The translations under genes and the position numbers were made by a program. A stretch of 45,259 bases of DNA from Blautia sp. (GTDB taxonomy: Bacteria > Bacillota > Clostridia > Lachnospirales > Lachnospiraceae): contig JALEHU010000033.1 in assembly GCA_022770365.1 (NCBI GenBank), positions 1 to 45,259 of the forward strand, written 5' to 3'. Position 1 is the first letter of the stretch, and each line of letters opens with the position of its first letter. Below the pieces are notes generated by a model, which was not told the DNA's origin, did no database searches, and saw only the letters and a program-made list of their open reading frames with translations. Positions 34,052-43,392 of this stretch are shown one piece after another.

Positions 34052-34568
34052 AATCGTTCTGTTTCTGACCATTGCAGTTTGTTTCCTGTTTCAGTGTACG
34101 ATTCTCCACACTTTTTCCATCGGTTCCATTACGCCGAACCTGATGCTTGTACTATGTGTTTCCATGGGACTTATGCGGGGCAGAAAATGTGGAATGTGGA
34201 CCGGTTTTTTCTCGGGACTTCTCATTGATATGTTCTACGGGTCCCTGTTTGGCTTTTATGCCCTGATTTATATGTACTGCGGATTTCTGAGCGGTTATGC
34301 TTTCAGAATTTATTATGATAATGACATCAAAGTTCCAATGGCACTTACTGCTGCCGCAGACGTACTTTATAATCTGGCAGTTTATGCGCTTCAGTTTCTT
34401 CTCAGAGGACGTCTGAACCTTGGAACCTATCTGATACGCATCATTCTGCCTGAAGTGTTTTATACGGTATTTTTAACCATGCTTGTTTACCGTATCTTTC
34501 ACTATATCAACTATCGGTTTATGAATGTCACCAGGAAAGAAAGTGAGTCAATTTGGGTTCTAAAATAA
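34035..34568 (+). CDS. mreD: rod-shape protein MreD
   Basis: This 177-residue protein has about five membrane helices and the motif GLLIDMFYGSLFGFYAL, typical of MreD. The start overlaps mreC by 17 bp with GAGGAAA just upstream. It is an integral membrane part of the elongasome. Confidence 0.93.
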   Translation: MQMKSKIVLFLTIAVCFLFQCTILHTFSIGSITPNLMLVLCVSMGLMRGRKCGMWTGFFSGLLIDMFYGSLFGFYALIYMYCGFLSGYAFRIYYDNDIKVPMALTAAADVLYNLAVYALQFLLRGRLNLGTYLIRIILPEVFYTVFLTMLVYRIFHYINYRFMNVTRKESESIWVLK

Positions 34569-37450
34569 AAAAAATTATTAAAAAAATACGTCTGAAAAGA
34601 ACTACCATCCTGGCGCTGGTTTTTGTCTTTTTTGCAGTTCTCCTGATTCAGCAGATTTTTGACCTGCAGATCATCCAGGGGGAAGATTACATCAGTAAAT
34701 TTCAGACACGTACCACCAAAACCCGTGTCATTAAAAGCACCAGAGGAAATATATATGACCGCAACGGAGAAATGGTTGCTTCGAATATTCTCTCATATTC
34801 TTTGACTCTGGAAGATAACGGAAGCTACGAAACAACAAGAGAAAAAAATCTTACATTGAACGGCATTGCTTATCAGGTGATCAAAATCCTTGAAAAAAAC
34901 GGTGACAGCCTTTCCCATTCATTCCATATATATGTGGATGAGAATGGACAGTATGCTTTTGATGTAGACGAAGGCTTTACATTAAGTCGTTTTCGCGCGG
35001 ATATTTATGGTCATGCACTGATTGATGATCTGACAGAAGAAGAAAAAAATGCCACTGCCGAAGAAATGATCGAATATCTGAGCGGCAGCAAAGGATTCTC
35101 CATCGTACTTTACGGAGACAAGGCTTATACAGCTCAGGAGCTTGAAGAACATGGACTTCCAAGTCAGCTGACAGCCCGGGAGATACTCGATATTTCCATT
35201 ATCAGGTATGAACTGAACAACAACAGTTTCATGAAATATGTACCTGTAACAATTGCGACCAATGTCAGTGAAGAATCTGTGGCTTCCATAATGGAAAATC
35301 AGTACAAACTTCAGGGAATCGAAGTAGTAGAAGATTCTGTCCGCAAATACGTTGATGATGAAAGTATGGGACCGATTCTCGGCTATATCGGCAAAGCTTC
35401 TTCCGAAGAACTGGAAACTCTTCGTGAAAAAAATCCCAGCTACAGTAATGATGCTGTTGTCGGTAAAGCCGGAATTGAACAGTATATGGAACTGACTCTG
35501 CAGGGAACAGACGGCAAGGAGACCGTATCTGTTGACAATATGGGAAAGGTCCTGAAAATTGATGAAAACACCAAAGTAGATCCGGTTGCGGGCAATGACG
35601 TTTATCTTACAATTGATTCTGACTGGCAGAGTGCCATTTATCAGATTCTGAAGCAGCGTGTGGCAGGAATCCTTCTTTCTAATATTGAAGCAATCAGAAC
35701 GTTTGATTACGACAGCGTTACAGATGCCAGCCAGATACGCATTCCAATATATGACGTATATAATGCTCTTGTGGAAAACAGTGTCATTGATATAAAAAAA
35801 TTCAATTCAGAGGATGCTTCTGATACAGAAAAAAATTTATATGCCAAATTTCAGCAAAAGCAGCAGGAAGTTTTTGATACAATAACTAACAGGCTGACAG
35901 GTGATAATCCTCCTGCCTACAAAGATGAGAGTAAACAGGTGCAGGAGTATCTCAGCTATATCTGTAATACACTGCTCCGTGATACTCTCGGTATAATATC
36001 AAAAGATGCTGTAGATTCTTCCGATACGACTTATCGTGCATGGGCTGTTGAAGAGAGCATCAGTCTTAAAGAGTATCTGAATTATGCAGCAAGCCAGAAC
36101 TGGATTGATATTTCCGGTATTTCTCCTGATGGAGAATATCTGGATTCTGCAGAAGTTTACAGTTCTCTGACAACCTATATCACGGATTATCTCAAAACAG
36201 ACCTTGGTTTTTCCAGGCTTCTGTATAAGTACATGCTTCAGGAAGACAGTATCACAGGACAGGAACTCTGCCTGGTACTCTATGAACAGGGAGTTCTTTC
36301 CAAAGATGACGGTGTATACGAATCCCTTGCATCAGGAGCAGTGGGGGCATATGATTTCATTGTCAATAAAATTGCAAATCTGGAAATTGAACCAGCCCAG
36401 CTTGCTCTTATGCCGTGTTCCGCATCTGCTGTAATCACAGATGTTAATACAGGAGAAGTTCTGGCATGTGTATCTTATCCGGGATACGATAATAACAGAC
36501 TTACTAATAATATGGATACAGCTTATTATTCCAAGCTTGCAACAGATTTATCCAGTCCGTTCTTTAATAAAGCCACTCAGCAGACAACAGCTCCGGGTTC
36601 TACTATGAAGCTTCTGTCTACCATTGCAGGTATGTTGGAAGGTGTCATCGACGATGGCACATATATTGAATGTACCGGAGAATTTGACTATGTTGAACCG
36701 TCGATTTTCTGTTGGAACAAAAATGGCCATGGATCTATCGATATACGTACGGCGATTCAGGAATCCTGCAACTATTTTTTCAATATGATCGGTTTCCAGC
36801 TTGGCAAGACAGGGGATAATGAATTTTCTGAAACGCTGAGTCTTTCCAAACTTCAGCAGTATGCATCCATGATGTATCTGGATAAAAAGACCGGAATTGA
36901 ACTGACTGAAGCAACTCCGCATGTATCTGACACAAATGCTGTTCCGTCTTACATGGGACAGGGTACGCACCTTTACACAACTACCCAGCTGGCGCGTTAT
37001 GCTACAACCCTTGGGAATTCCGGAACAATTTACAAACTTAGTCTCCTTGACAAGATCACTGATTCCAATGGTACGGTCATAGAAGACTATACTCCCAAAA
37101 TTGAAAACACGGTGGATATTCCTGATAATATATGGGATGATATTCATGATGGTATGTACCGTGTGGTACAGACACATGAACAGTTCAACGGGCTGGGTAT
37201 CGATGTAGCCGGCAAAACAGGTACTGCCGAGCTGGATCTCCGTCATCCCAACCATGGTCTGTTTATCGGGTATGCTCCGGCGACAGATCCGGAATATGCC
37301 ATATGTGTGCGCATTGCCAATGGTTATTCCTCAGGTAATGCTTGCCTTGCAGCCAATGATATTTTTAAATACATCTTTAAATTAGCAGATGAAGAGTCTA
37401 TTTTGACAGGTTATGCTTCCAGCGATGTAAGCACAACCTCCAATGACTGA
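34553..37450 (+). CDS. mrdA: penicillin-binding protein 2, long form
   Basis: This 965-residue class B PBP has an N-terminal membrane anchor (about residues 15-33), a dimerisation domain with STRGNIYDRNGEMVA, and a transpeptidase domain with SxxK at Ser683-Lys686, SCN at 738-740 and KTGT at 888-891. It cross-links side-wall peptidoglycan together with RodA. It is about 300 residues longer than E. coli PBP2. The extra length is mainly a helical insert of about 240 residues (around 390-625) before the conserved SAVITDVNTGEVLA segment. Start is TTG 34553, overlapping the mreD end. Confidence 0.95.
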   Translation: MGSKIKKIIKKIRLKRTTILALVFVFFAVLLIQQIFDLQIIQGEDYISKFQTRTTKTRVIKSTRGNIYDRNGEMVASNILSYSLTLEDNGSYETTREKNLTLNGIAYQVIKILEKNGDSLSHSFHIYVDENGQYAFDVDEGFTLSRFRADIYGHALIDDLTEEEKNATAEEMIEYLSGSKGFSIVLYGDKAYTAQELEEHGLPSQLTAREILDISIIRYELNNNSFMKYVPVTIATNVSEESVASIMENQYKLQGIEVVEDSVRKYVDDESMGPILGYIGKASSEELETLREKNPSYSNDAVVGKAGIEQYMELTLQGTDGKETVSVDNMGKVLKIDENTKVDPVAGNDVYLTIDSDWQSAIYQILKQRVAGILLSNIEAIRTFDYDSVTDASQIRIPIYDVYNALVENSVIDIKKFNSEDASDTEKNLYAKFQQKQQEVFDTITNRLTGDNPPAYKDESKQVQEYLSYICNTLLRDTLGIISKDAVDSSDTTYRAWAVEESISLKEYLNYAASQNWIDISGISPDGEYLDSAEVYSSLTTYITDYLKTDLGFSRLLYKYMLQEDSITGQELCLVLYEQGVLSKDDGVYESLASGAVGAYDFIVNKIANLEIEPAQLALMPCSASAVITDVNTGEVLACVSYPGYDNNRLTNNMDTAYYSKLATDLSSPFFNKATQQTTAPGSTMKLLSTIAGMLEGVIDDGTYIECTGEFDYVEPSIFCWNKNGHGSIDIRTAIQESCNYFFNMIGFQLGKTGDNEFSETLSLSKLQQYASMMYLDKKTGIELTEATPHVSDTNAVPSYMGQGTHLYTTTQLARYATTLGNSGTIYKLSLLDKITDSNGTVIEDYTPKIENTVDIPDNIWDDIHDGMYRVVQTHEQFNGLGIDVAGKTGTAELDLRHPNHGLFIGYAPATDPEYAICVRIANGYSSGNACLAANDIFKYIFKLADEESILTGYASSDVSTTSND

Positions 37451-37507
37451 TAAAACCTTCAGAGAATACCAGAGATTTGGAACATTTTTTTAGGAGGATT
37501 TGGAAAC

Positions 37508-38296
37508 ATGAGTGAAGTCATCGTCATCACATCCGGCAAGGGCGGTGTTGGTAAAACCACCACAGTTGCCAATATCGGAACCGGATTGGCTATGATGGGA
37601 AAAAAGGTAGTAGTTGTAGACACAGATATCGGGCTCCGAAATCTTGATGTTGTACTCGGGCTGGAAAACCGGATTGTTTATAATCTGGTAGATGTTGTAA
37701 ACGGCAGCTGCCGCTTGAAGCAGGCACTAATTAAAGACAAACGTCATCCGGATTTATTCCTTCTGCCGTCTGCCCAGACGAAAGATAAATCTGCCGTTTC
37801 TCCGGAACAGATGATCAAATTGACAGATCAGCTTCGGGAAGATTTTGATTTCGTGCTTCTGGACTGTCCTGCAGGTATTGAACAGGGATTCCGAAATGCC
37901 ATTGCAGGTGCAGATAAGGCCCTTGTAGTAACTACTCCTGAAGTATCTGCAATCCGGGATGCAGACAGGATCATCGGACTTCTGGAAGCCAATGATCTTC
38001 GTGACATTCATCTGATCATCAACCGTCTGAGACCGGATATGATTACACGTGGTGATATGATGTCCGTTGACGATGTTATTGAGATTCTTGCAGTTAATCT
38101 TATAGGAACTCTTCCGGACGATGAACAGATTGTTATTGCCACCAATCAGGGAGAACCCCTTTCCGGGAAAAACTCCAGAGCCGAAGAGGAATATCGCAAT
38201 ATCTGCAGAAGACTTCTCGGAGAAGATGTTCCGTTCATGGACATCCGTCAGAAAAAAGGAGTATTTGGAAGACTTGGAAGCATCTTCCATAAATAA
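37508..38296 (+). CDS. minD: septum-site ATPase MinD
   Basis: This 262-residue deviant Walker ATPase opens with IVITSGKGGVGKTTT, followed by VVDTDIGLRNLDVVLGLENRIVYNLVDV. It ends in an amphipathic membrane-targeting tail (KKGVFGRLGSIFHK). MinD recruits MinC to the membrane and is cleared by MinE. No minC is visible in the window. TTAGGAGG precedes ATG 37508. Confidence 0.97.
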   Translation: MSEVIVITSGKGGVGKTTTVANIGTGLAMMGKKVVVVDTDIGLRNLDVVLGLENRIVYNLVDVVNGSCRLKQALIKDKRHPDLFLLPSAQTKDKSAVSPEQMIKLTDQLREDFDFVLLDCPAGIEQGFRNAIAGADKALVVTTPEVSAIRDADRIIGLLEANDLRDIHLIINRLRPDMITRGDMMSVDDVIEILAVNLIGTLPDDEQIVIATNQGEPLSGKNSRAEEEYRNICRRLLGEDVPFMDIRQKKGVFGRLGSIFHK

Positions 38297-38320
38297 AACG
38301 AAACAACAGGAGGGTAATCC

Positions 38321-38575
38321 ATGAATGTTTTTCATAATGTCAGAAAACGTTCTGCCGGGTACGCTAGAGACAGAATGAAGCTGCTCCTGGTTTCAGAACG
38401 GATTGACTGCTCTCCGCAAATGATGAAAATGCTTCGAAACGATCTGATACATACCGTAAAGAAGTATGTTCTGATAGATGAAGAACAGGTACACCTTAAG
38501 ATTACACAGGAGCCTCCTGTGCTCTACGTCAAAATACCTGTACAGATGAAAAGGAATCAATTGGAAAATGATTAA
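38321..38575 (+). CDS. minE: cell division topology factor MinE
   Basis: This 84-residue protein has the MinE pattern: AGYARDRMKLLLVSERIDCSPQMMKMLRNDLIHTVKKYV for the MinD-contact helix and first strand, then a short topological domain (VHLKITQEPPVLYVKIPV). It stimulates MinD ATPase and gives the division-site exclusion pattern. AGGAGG precedes the start; rodA overlaps its end by 8 bp. Confidence 0.95.
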   Translation: MNVFHNVRKRSAGYARDRMKLLLVSERIDCSPQMMKMLRNDLIHTVKKYVLIDEEQVHLKITQEPPVLYVKIPVQMKRNQLEND

Positions 38576-39728
38576 ACAGTACAAGCTTCGCTTTTACAAT
38601 TTCAGACTGGTATTTTTCCTCCTGCTGCTCAGCGGGTTCGGAATTCATCTGGTTGGGATCGCCTCTTCCGATCTGCAGTCCAAACAGCTTTTGGGAGTTG
38701 TTATGGGCGTGGTCCTTATGGTGATTCTTTCCCTTATGGACTATTCATGGATTATGAATTTCCAGTGGATCATGTATTTTTTTAATATTTTCATGCTGCT
38801 GGCAGTCCGTTTGTTTGGTGATTCAGCCAATGGTGCTGCACGATGGATTGATCTGGGATTTATCCGGTTTCAGCCGACGGAGCTGGCTAAAATTATTATT
38901 ATTGTATTTTTTGCCAAGTTCTTTATGGATCACGAGGAGGATCTTAATACCTTTCGTACGATTATTCAGGCTGCTGCACTGCTGATTGTACCGCTTTTTC
39001 TCATCTACACCCAGCCGGATATGAAAAATACGATTACTGTTGCCATTCTGTTCTGTGTACTGATCTACATAGCAGGTCTGAGTTATAAGATCATCGGAGG
39101 TGCTTTTCTGATTGCCATTCCGCTGGTGATCGTATTTCTCAGCATTGTGGTCCAGCCGGATCAGAAACTGATCAAAGATTACCAGCGAAACCGTATTATG
39201 TCGTTCCTTTATCCGGAAAATGAAGAATATTCGGATGATATCGAACAGCAGAATAACTCCATGACAGCTATTGCATCCGGAGAGCTTATCGGAAAGAGGC
39301 TCTCCGGAAAAGATACCGGAACTTCTGTAAATGAAGGAAACTTCGTGGCAGAAAATCAGACTGACTTTATTTTTGCTGTAGCAGGAGAGGAGTACGGTTT
39401 TATCGGATGTACCGCTATTATCCTTCTGCTTTTGATGATCACACTGGAATGCATTCGCATGAGTCTTCGGGCCAAGGATCTGGCAGGAAAAATTATCTGC
39501 TGCGGTGTCGGTACGATTGTAGCAATCCAGGGCACCATTAATATTATGGTTGCGACGGGAATGGGACCAAACACCGGTACGCCGCTTCCTTTTGTCAGTT
39601 ATGGACTTACTTCCCTTGTCAGCATGTTTATCGGTATGGGGTTTGTTCTTAACGTTGGTCTTCAAAGCAGTGCATACAATAAAGAACTTCAGAAAAAGAA
39701 TATCTATAAGAAAGAGGAATACCTATGA
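38568..39728 (+). CDS. rodA: RodA, SEDS peptidoglycan glycosyltransferase
   Basis: This 386-residue membrane protein has about ten helices and SEDS family motifs ARWIDLGFIRFQPTELAKI, ENQTDFIFAVAGEEYGFIG and TGTPLPFVSYG near the end. RodA polymerises lipid II for the side wall with PBP2. Its ATG lies within the minE 3' end, and its stop overlaps the next start in ATGA. Confidence 0.96.
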   Translation: MIKQYKLRFYNFRLVFFLLLLSGFGIHLVGIASSDLQSKQLLGVVMGVVLMVILSLMDYSWIMNFQWIMYFFNIFMLLAVRLFGDSANGAARWIDLGFIRFQPTELAKIIIIVFFAKFFMDHEEDLNTFRTIIQAAALLIVPLFLIYTQPDMKNTITVAILFCVLIYIAGLSYKIIGGAFLIAIPLVIVFLSIVVQPDQKLIKDYQRNRIMSFLYPENEEYSDDIEQQNNSMTAIASGELIGKRLSGKDTGTSVNEGNFVAENQTDFIFAVAGEEYGFIGCTAIILLLLMITLECIRMSLRAKDLAGKIICCGVGTIVAIQGTINIMVATGMGPNTGTPLPFVSYGLTSLVSMFIGMGFVLNVGLQSSAYNKELQKKNIYKKEEYL

Positions 39729-40780
39729 AACGCACAACATCAAACAGTGCCAGAGCAGCCAGAATCAGACGCAGGCGGCGTAAAAAAATCATCAAGACGG
39801 TGTTTTTGCTTCTTCTCATGATTCTGCTGGCTGGCGGAGGCGGTTATCTTGTTTATACACTGAATATGGGAGCTCTCTCTGAGCCGTCAGAACCATTCAG
39901 CTCTTCGATGGAATTTGCAGGTTCTGACATTTCCGTAGGCCAGAAGAGAGCAAAATCTTTTGCAGCAGATCTATGTGTTGTAGAAAGTGATGTTCCTCTT
40001 GAATCAGCATCTCTGGAAAGCGGACAGACAGGCCTTCTCCTGGATCTCAGCAACAAAAGTGTTCTTTATTCCAGCGGTGCATATAATCGTGTCTATCCCG
40101 CAAGCATTACAAAAATCATGACCGCTATGCTTGCACTGAAATACGGGAACCTTGATGAAACGGTTACCATTACGCAGGAGAACGTTACTCTGGAAGAGGG
40201 ATCCCAGGTATGTGGATTCCAGGCAGGAGATAAACTGACCCTGAATCAGCTTCTTCACTGCCTGCTCGTTTATTCAGGAAATGATGCTGCCTCTGCCATT
40301 GCTGAATACGTGGGCGGTTCTACATCCAACTTTGTTGACATGATGAATTCATATGCAGCAAAGCTGGGCTGTACAGGAACGCATTTTACAAATCCCCACG
40401 GGCTTCAGGATGAAAACCACTATACAACCCCCTACGATATTTATCTGATGCTGAAGGAAGCTTATAAATATCCTGAATTCACAGAAATTACACAGCTGGC
40501 TTCCTACACTGTGGAATACACCAGAGCAGACGGTTCACAGATGGTCACTTATCTTGATGCAACCGATCATTACCTGACTGGTGAGGCCAGTACCCCAAGA
40601 GATGTTACGATCCTCGGAGGAAAAACAGGAACTACCAGTGAAGCAGGCAACTGCCTTGCGCTTCTGTCTCAGAATGCATATGGAGATGCATTTGTATCAA
40701 TTGTCATGGGAGCTTCCACTAAAGAACTTCTGTACCAGCAGATGAGCTCACTTCTTGAAAATATTAACCGTACTGCCTGA
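39725..40780 (+). CDS. D-alanyl-D-alanine carboxypeptidase (PBP5/DacF type), copy 1
   Basis: This 351-residue protein has an Arg/Lys-rich start, one membrane anchor (about residues 26-46) and a class-S11 peptidase domain: SITK (Ser127-Lys130), SGN (184-186) and KTGT (300-303). It trims the terminal D-Ala from peptidoglycan stem peptides outside the membrane. It is coupled to rodA by a 4-bp overlap. A very similar second copy lies inverted at 44243-45259. The usual C-terminal beta domain of PBP5 is missing, so the N-terminal helix is the anchor. Confidence 0.93.
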   Translation: MKRTTSNSARAARIRRRRRKKIIKTVFLLLLMILLAGGGGYLVYTLNMGALSEPSEPFSSSMEFAGSDISVGQKRAKSFAADLCVVESDVPLESASLESGQTGLLLDLSNKSVLYSSGAYNRVYPASITKIMTAMLALKYGNLDETVTITQENVTLEEGSQVCGFQAGDKLTLNQLLHCLLVYSGNDAASAIAEYVGGSTSNFVDMMNSYAAKLGCTGTHFTNPHGLQDENHYTTPYDIYLMLKEAYKYPEFTEITQLASYTVEYTRADGSQMVTYLDATDHYLTGEASTPRDVTILGGKTGTTSEAGNCLALLSQNAYGDAFVSIVMGASTKELLYQQMSSLLENINRTA

Positions 40781-40796
40781 AATTATTTCTGAAATT

Positions 40797-40818
40797 CATT
40801 AATTTTTATAAATTAATG
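40797..40818 (+). terminator. AT-only hairpin after the carboxypeptidase gene
   Basis: CATTAATTT at 40797-40805 pairs with AAATTAATG at 40810-40818 around TTAT. It has only two GC pairs and no T-run, so it is a weak terminator or an operator. Confidence 0.3.
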
Positions 40819-40819
40819 A

Positions 40820-40848
40820 TTGAATTCTATGATAAAATGCACTATAAT
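40820..40848 (+). promoter_or_regulatory. promoter of the small P-loop gene
   Basis: TTGAAT at 40820-40825 and TATAAT at 40843-40848 are 17 bp apart, a near-consensus promoter 66 bp before ATG 40915. Confidence 0.75.
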
Positions 40849-40914
40849 TGAAACATATTAATTATAGAATTTGTTCAAAATTAATATTATATGTGTCTAA
40901 GGAGGAAAAGCAGG

Positions 40915-41334
40915 ATGGTTGAACTGATTGTAGGAAAGAAAGGCAAAGGCAAAACAAAAGTACTGTTAGACAGAGTGAACGGCGCGATTAAAGACGCAAA
41001 TGGCAGCATTGTTTACTTAGACAAGAGCACGAAGCATATGTATGAGCTGAACAATAAGGTCCGTCTGATTGATGTTTCCGGTTATCCACTGAAAAATTCT
41101 GATGAATTCATTGGATTTATCTGCGGTATCATTTCTCAGGATCATGACCTTGAGCAGATATATCTCGACAGCTTCCTGAAGATTGCGAAACTGGAAGATC
41201 AGGATGTCACCGGTACACTTGAACAGCTTGATGCCATTGGAACCAAGTTTGGAGTATCTATCGTTATCAGCATTTCTCTTGATAAAGAAGAAATTCCGGC
41301 AGCATTCCAGGAGAAAATAGCTGTTGCATTATAA
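40915..41334 (+). CDS. small P-loop protein of unknown function
   Basis: This 139-residue protein starts at ATG 40915, 7 bp after a GGAGGAAAAG site; an earlier in-frame start lacks one. It opens with LIVGKKGKGKTKVLLDR, a P-loop-like sequence, and has Asp-containing strands (IVYLDKS, IYLDSFLKI). It is too short for a complete AAA or RecA core. Similar proteins occur in related Clostridia, sometimes mislabelled PilT-like. It has its own strong promoter and terminator, so it is a monocistronic gene; the role is unknown. Confidence 0.8.
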   Translation: MVELIVGKKGKGKTKVLLDRVNGAIKDANGSIVYLDKSTKHMYELNNKVRLIDVSGYPLKNSDEFIGFICGIISQDHDLEQIYLDSFLKIAKLEDQDVTGTLEQLDAIGTKFGVSIVISISLDKEEIPAAFQEKIAVAL

Positions 41335-41370
41335 TTCACTGTAGCTGGAACATACATAAAATTGCCAAAG

Positions 41371-41420
41371 AAAAAGGACAATGCTTCGCATCAGATAATG
41401 CGAATGCAATTGTCCTTTTT
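41371..41420. terminator. bidirectional terminator between convergent genes
   Basis: AAAAAGGACAAT at 41371-41382 pairs with ATTGTCCTTTTT at 41409-41420, with an inner stem CGCAT/ATGCG. A and T runs flank both sides, so it can stop transcription from the + strand gene ending at 41334 and the - strand gene ending at 41432. Confidence 0.9.
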
Positions 41421-41431
41421 TGCAGAGAAAT

Positions 41432-42100
41432 TTACAATTGAAGACAAAGAGAACTGAAATCAAACAAGTCACCTAATAAGCAATTTGTTTTGGGCTTGAA
41501 TACATCTATAACAGAGTGAAGCGTTTTTTCACATTTCTTCTCATCTCGGAGGACGCTTAGTACATATGCAGTATTGCGTGCATCGATTAATGCGTCGTGT
41601 GCATGGCCCTTGAAGTCTTCTCCTGCAAACATAACAGCATCAGATAAAGAGATACTGCGATCCATTCCTAGAGTATTTACATATTCTGCCTGCAGATCTG
41701 CCCATTTTTCATTTATAAAGGATAGTTCGGGTGAATCCGGCTGGATTTTTTTTAACTGGATTTCTCTTTTCATGTGTGTCTGGTCGCTTGTACTCCACTG
41801 AATGAACTGAACCTGGTCGTGGATATGGGAATACCAGGAGCCGAATGCTTTTAAGGCTTCTTCAAAACAGGGCGCAGATTTCACCATACTGGTAGTAATT
41901 CCTGTCAGTTTTTCATAGTTTTTCCAGATTCGGTTATTGAATTGCGGCTTCACAAGTGTAGCAAAACTGCTGATTTCCTGGAATTTTTCATCCAGTAAAA
42001 CGGCTCCGATCTGGATAATTTCCTGTGAGCAGATATGATGTTCCTGTTTATATTTTGTGGATATGGGATTCATTTCAAGATCGATTACGATGTACTTCAT
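41432..42100 (-). CDS. DEDDh 3'-5' exonuclease (KapD/ERI-1-like)
   Basis: This 222-residue protein has the exonuclease I motif VIDLEM (Asp7, Glu9), a middle acidic motif and the closing HAHDALIDARNT with His and Asp of the DEDDh class. Such enzymes degrade RNA or DNA from the 3' end; this subgroup resembles KapD and ERI-1-like exonucleases. GGAGG lies just upstream of the ATG on the minus strand. No other gene is in its unit. Substrate is not determined by sequence. Confidence 0.88.
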   Translation of the reverse strand: MKYIVIDLEMNPISTKYKQEHHICSQEIIQIGAVLLDEKFQEISSFATLVKPQFNNRIWKNYEKLTGITTSMVKSAPCFEEALKAFGSWYSHIHDQVQFIQWSTSDQTHMKREIQLKKIQPDSPELSFINEKWADLQAEYVNTLGMDRSISLSDAVMFAGEDFKGHAHDALIDARNTAYVLSVLRDEKKCEKTLHSVIDVFKPKTNCLLGDLFDFSSLCLQL

Positions 42101-42445
42101 ACTCTTTACCTCCGTTGGATGCTTTCTGATGACATGAATGTTTTCTGATTACATATTAATGTAATGGACGGAAATTTTTTTAAATTTTTATCATTATTCC
42201 TCAGTTTCAATCCTCAATTCTGATTTTGTGTGGAGATGAATATTGTGAAGTGTTATTCAGGGAAATTTGTAGATGAGAAGAATATACTGGAGATGGTTTA
42301 AAATCATTTTTAGAATAAAAACCTGTTCACCGTAAAAGATTGCTTTAACTTTTTTCAATTGGCTGAATGATACCAGGCAGGAATAACAACGACAACTGAT
42401 GTCAAAGCTTTTCCTGCCTGGCACATTTATATCAGCACTTTGTCT
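42101..42445. other. intergenic region with two inverted repeats
   Basis: No gene is seen. ATTACAT-attA-ATGTAAT at 42148-42165 is a short palindrome upstream of the exonuclease gene and could be an operator. CCAGGCAGGAA at 42373-42383 pairs with TTCCTGCCTGG at 42411-42421, with an inner GACA/TGTC stem. It lies just downstream of the NifX-FKBP gene on the minus strand and may be its terminator, though no T-run follows. Confidence 0.6.
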
Positions 42446-43297
42446 TTATTTAACTTCTACAAGTTCAATCCGGAAGTTCAGTTCTTTTCCTGCCATCTCG
42501 TGGTTGGCATCGAGAGTGATGGTGCTGTCTGTTTTTGCTGTGACTTTTACCGGGAATGGCTGTCCCATGGCATTTGTCAGATAAACCTGCTGTCCTACTG
42601 TCAGGTCTTCGGAACCCGGCAGGTTGGCAATCTCAAAGGTCAGGATTGCATTGGGATCCGGCATGCCGTATGCTTCTTCCGGGTTGAGATGAACATCTAC
42701 GATCTGTCCGATTTCCATATCAGCAACAGCTGAATCAAAACCTTTGATCATCATGCCGGCACCGCAGACAAATTCCAGCGGTTCTCCGCGGTCATAGGAG
42801 GAATCAAACTGGGTACCGTCGTTGAAGGTGCCTTTATAATGTACACGGCATGTTTTGCCGGCATTTTTTCCTTCCAGTGTGAGATGATTTCCGCATCCGC
42901 CGCAGGAATGGCCCTCTCCGTGTCCGCCGCAGCCATTTTCTCCGCAGGAATGACCTTCTTCATGATCATGATGATGGCAGTTGGAACCTGTGGAAACGAG
43001 TTCTCCTTTTAAATAAGTTTCGATTACTTCATCTGTATTCCCAGACGCTCCTGCAATCAGTTCAATTCCGGCTTCCGTAAGCGCAGTCTGAGCACCGCCG
43101 CCGATTCCGCCGCAGATCAGTACCTGAATTCCTTCGTTTGCAAGAAGACCTGCCAGTGCTCCATGTCCAGTGCCGTTGGAATCGATGATCGTACTGGATA
43201 AAACCTGCTGATCTTCTACTTCATATACTTTAAAATGTTCTGTTCTTCCAAAATGCTGAAATACTTCTCAGTTGTCATAGGTTACCGCAATTTTCAT
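42446..43297 (-). pseudogene. NifX-FKBP (SlyD-like) fusion with in-frame TGA at codon 10
   Basis: Reading the minus strand from ATG 43295-43297, preceded by GGAGG, gives MKIAVTYDN, then TGA (43268-43270), then EVFQHFGRTEHFKVYEVED and an uninterrupted frame to 42446, 283 codons in all. The first half is a NifX/NifB-type cofactor-binding domain (GHGALAGLLA, CGGIGGGAQTALTEAGI). A Cys/His-rich linker (CHHHDHEEGHSCGENGCGG) follows, then an SlyD-like FKBP peptidyl-prolyl isomerase (CRVHYKGTFNDGTQFDSSYDRG, GMMIKGFDSAV). In relatives the TGA position is, as far as I recall, Gly or similar, so GGA-to-TGA mutation is simplest. Sequencing error or selenocysteine recoding are alternatives. The only downstream in-frame start is ATG at 42754, which would leave 102 residues of the FKBP domain. 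Confidence 0.8.
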
Positions 43298-43392
43298 TTG
43301 TAATTCCTCCAGGTGGTATATTTTTTTATTCGATTTATCCTATCATAGATTTGCAGATTTCTCCATAGGAAAATGATTTTGTTATGAAAAAG

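Noticed and set aside
38823..39665. Long minus-strand open frame (280 codons) inside rodA
   Set aside because: Antisense shadow of RodA membrane helices with no family features.
42751..42969. Separate small minus-strand gene overlapping the FKBP region
   Set aside because: It is in another frame from the NifX-linker-FKBP coding sequence, which explains the region fully.
43211..43270. Selenocysteine insertion at the TGA of the NifX-FKBP gene
   Set aside because: No clear SECIS-like stem-loop directly after the TGA, and selenocysteine at this site is not known to me in the family; kept only as an alternative.
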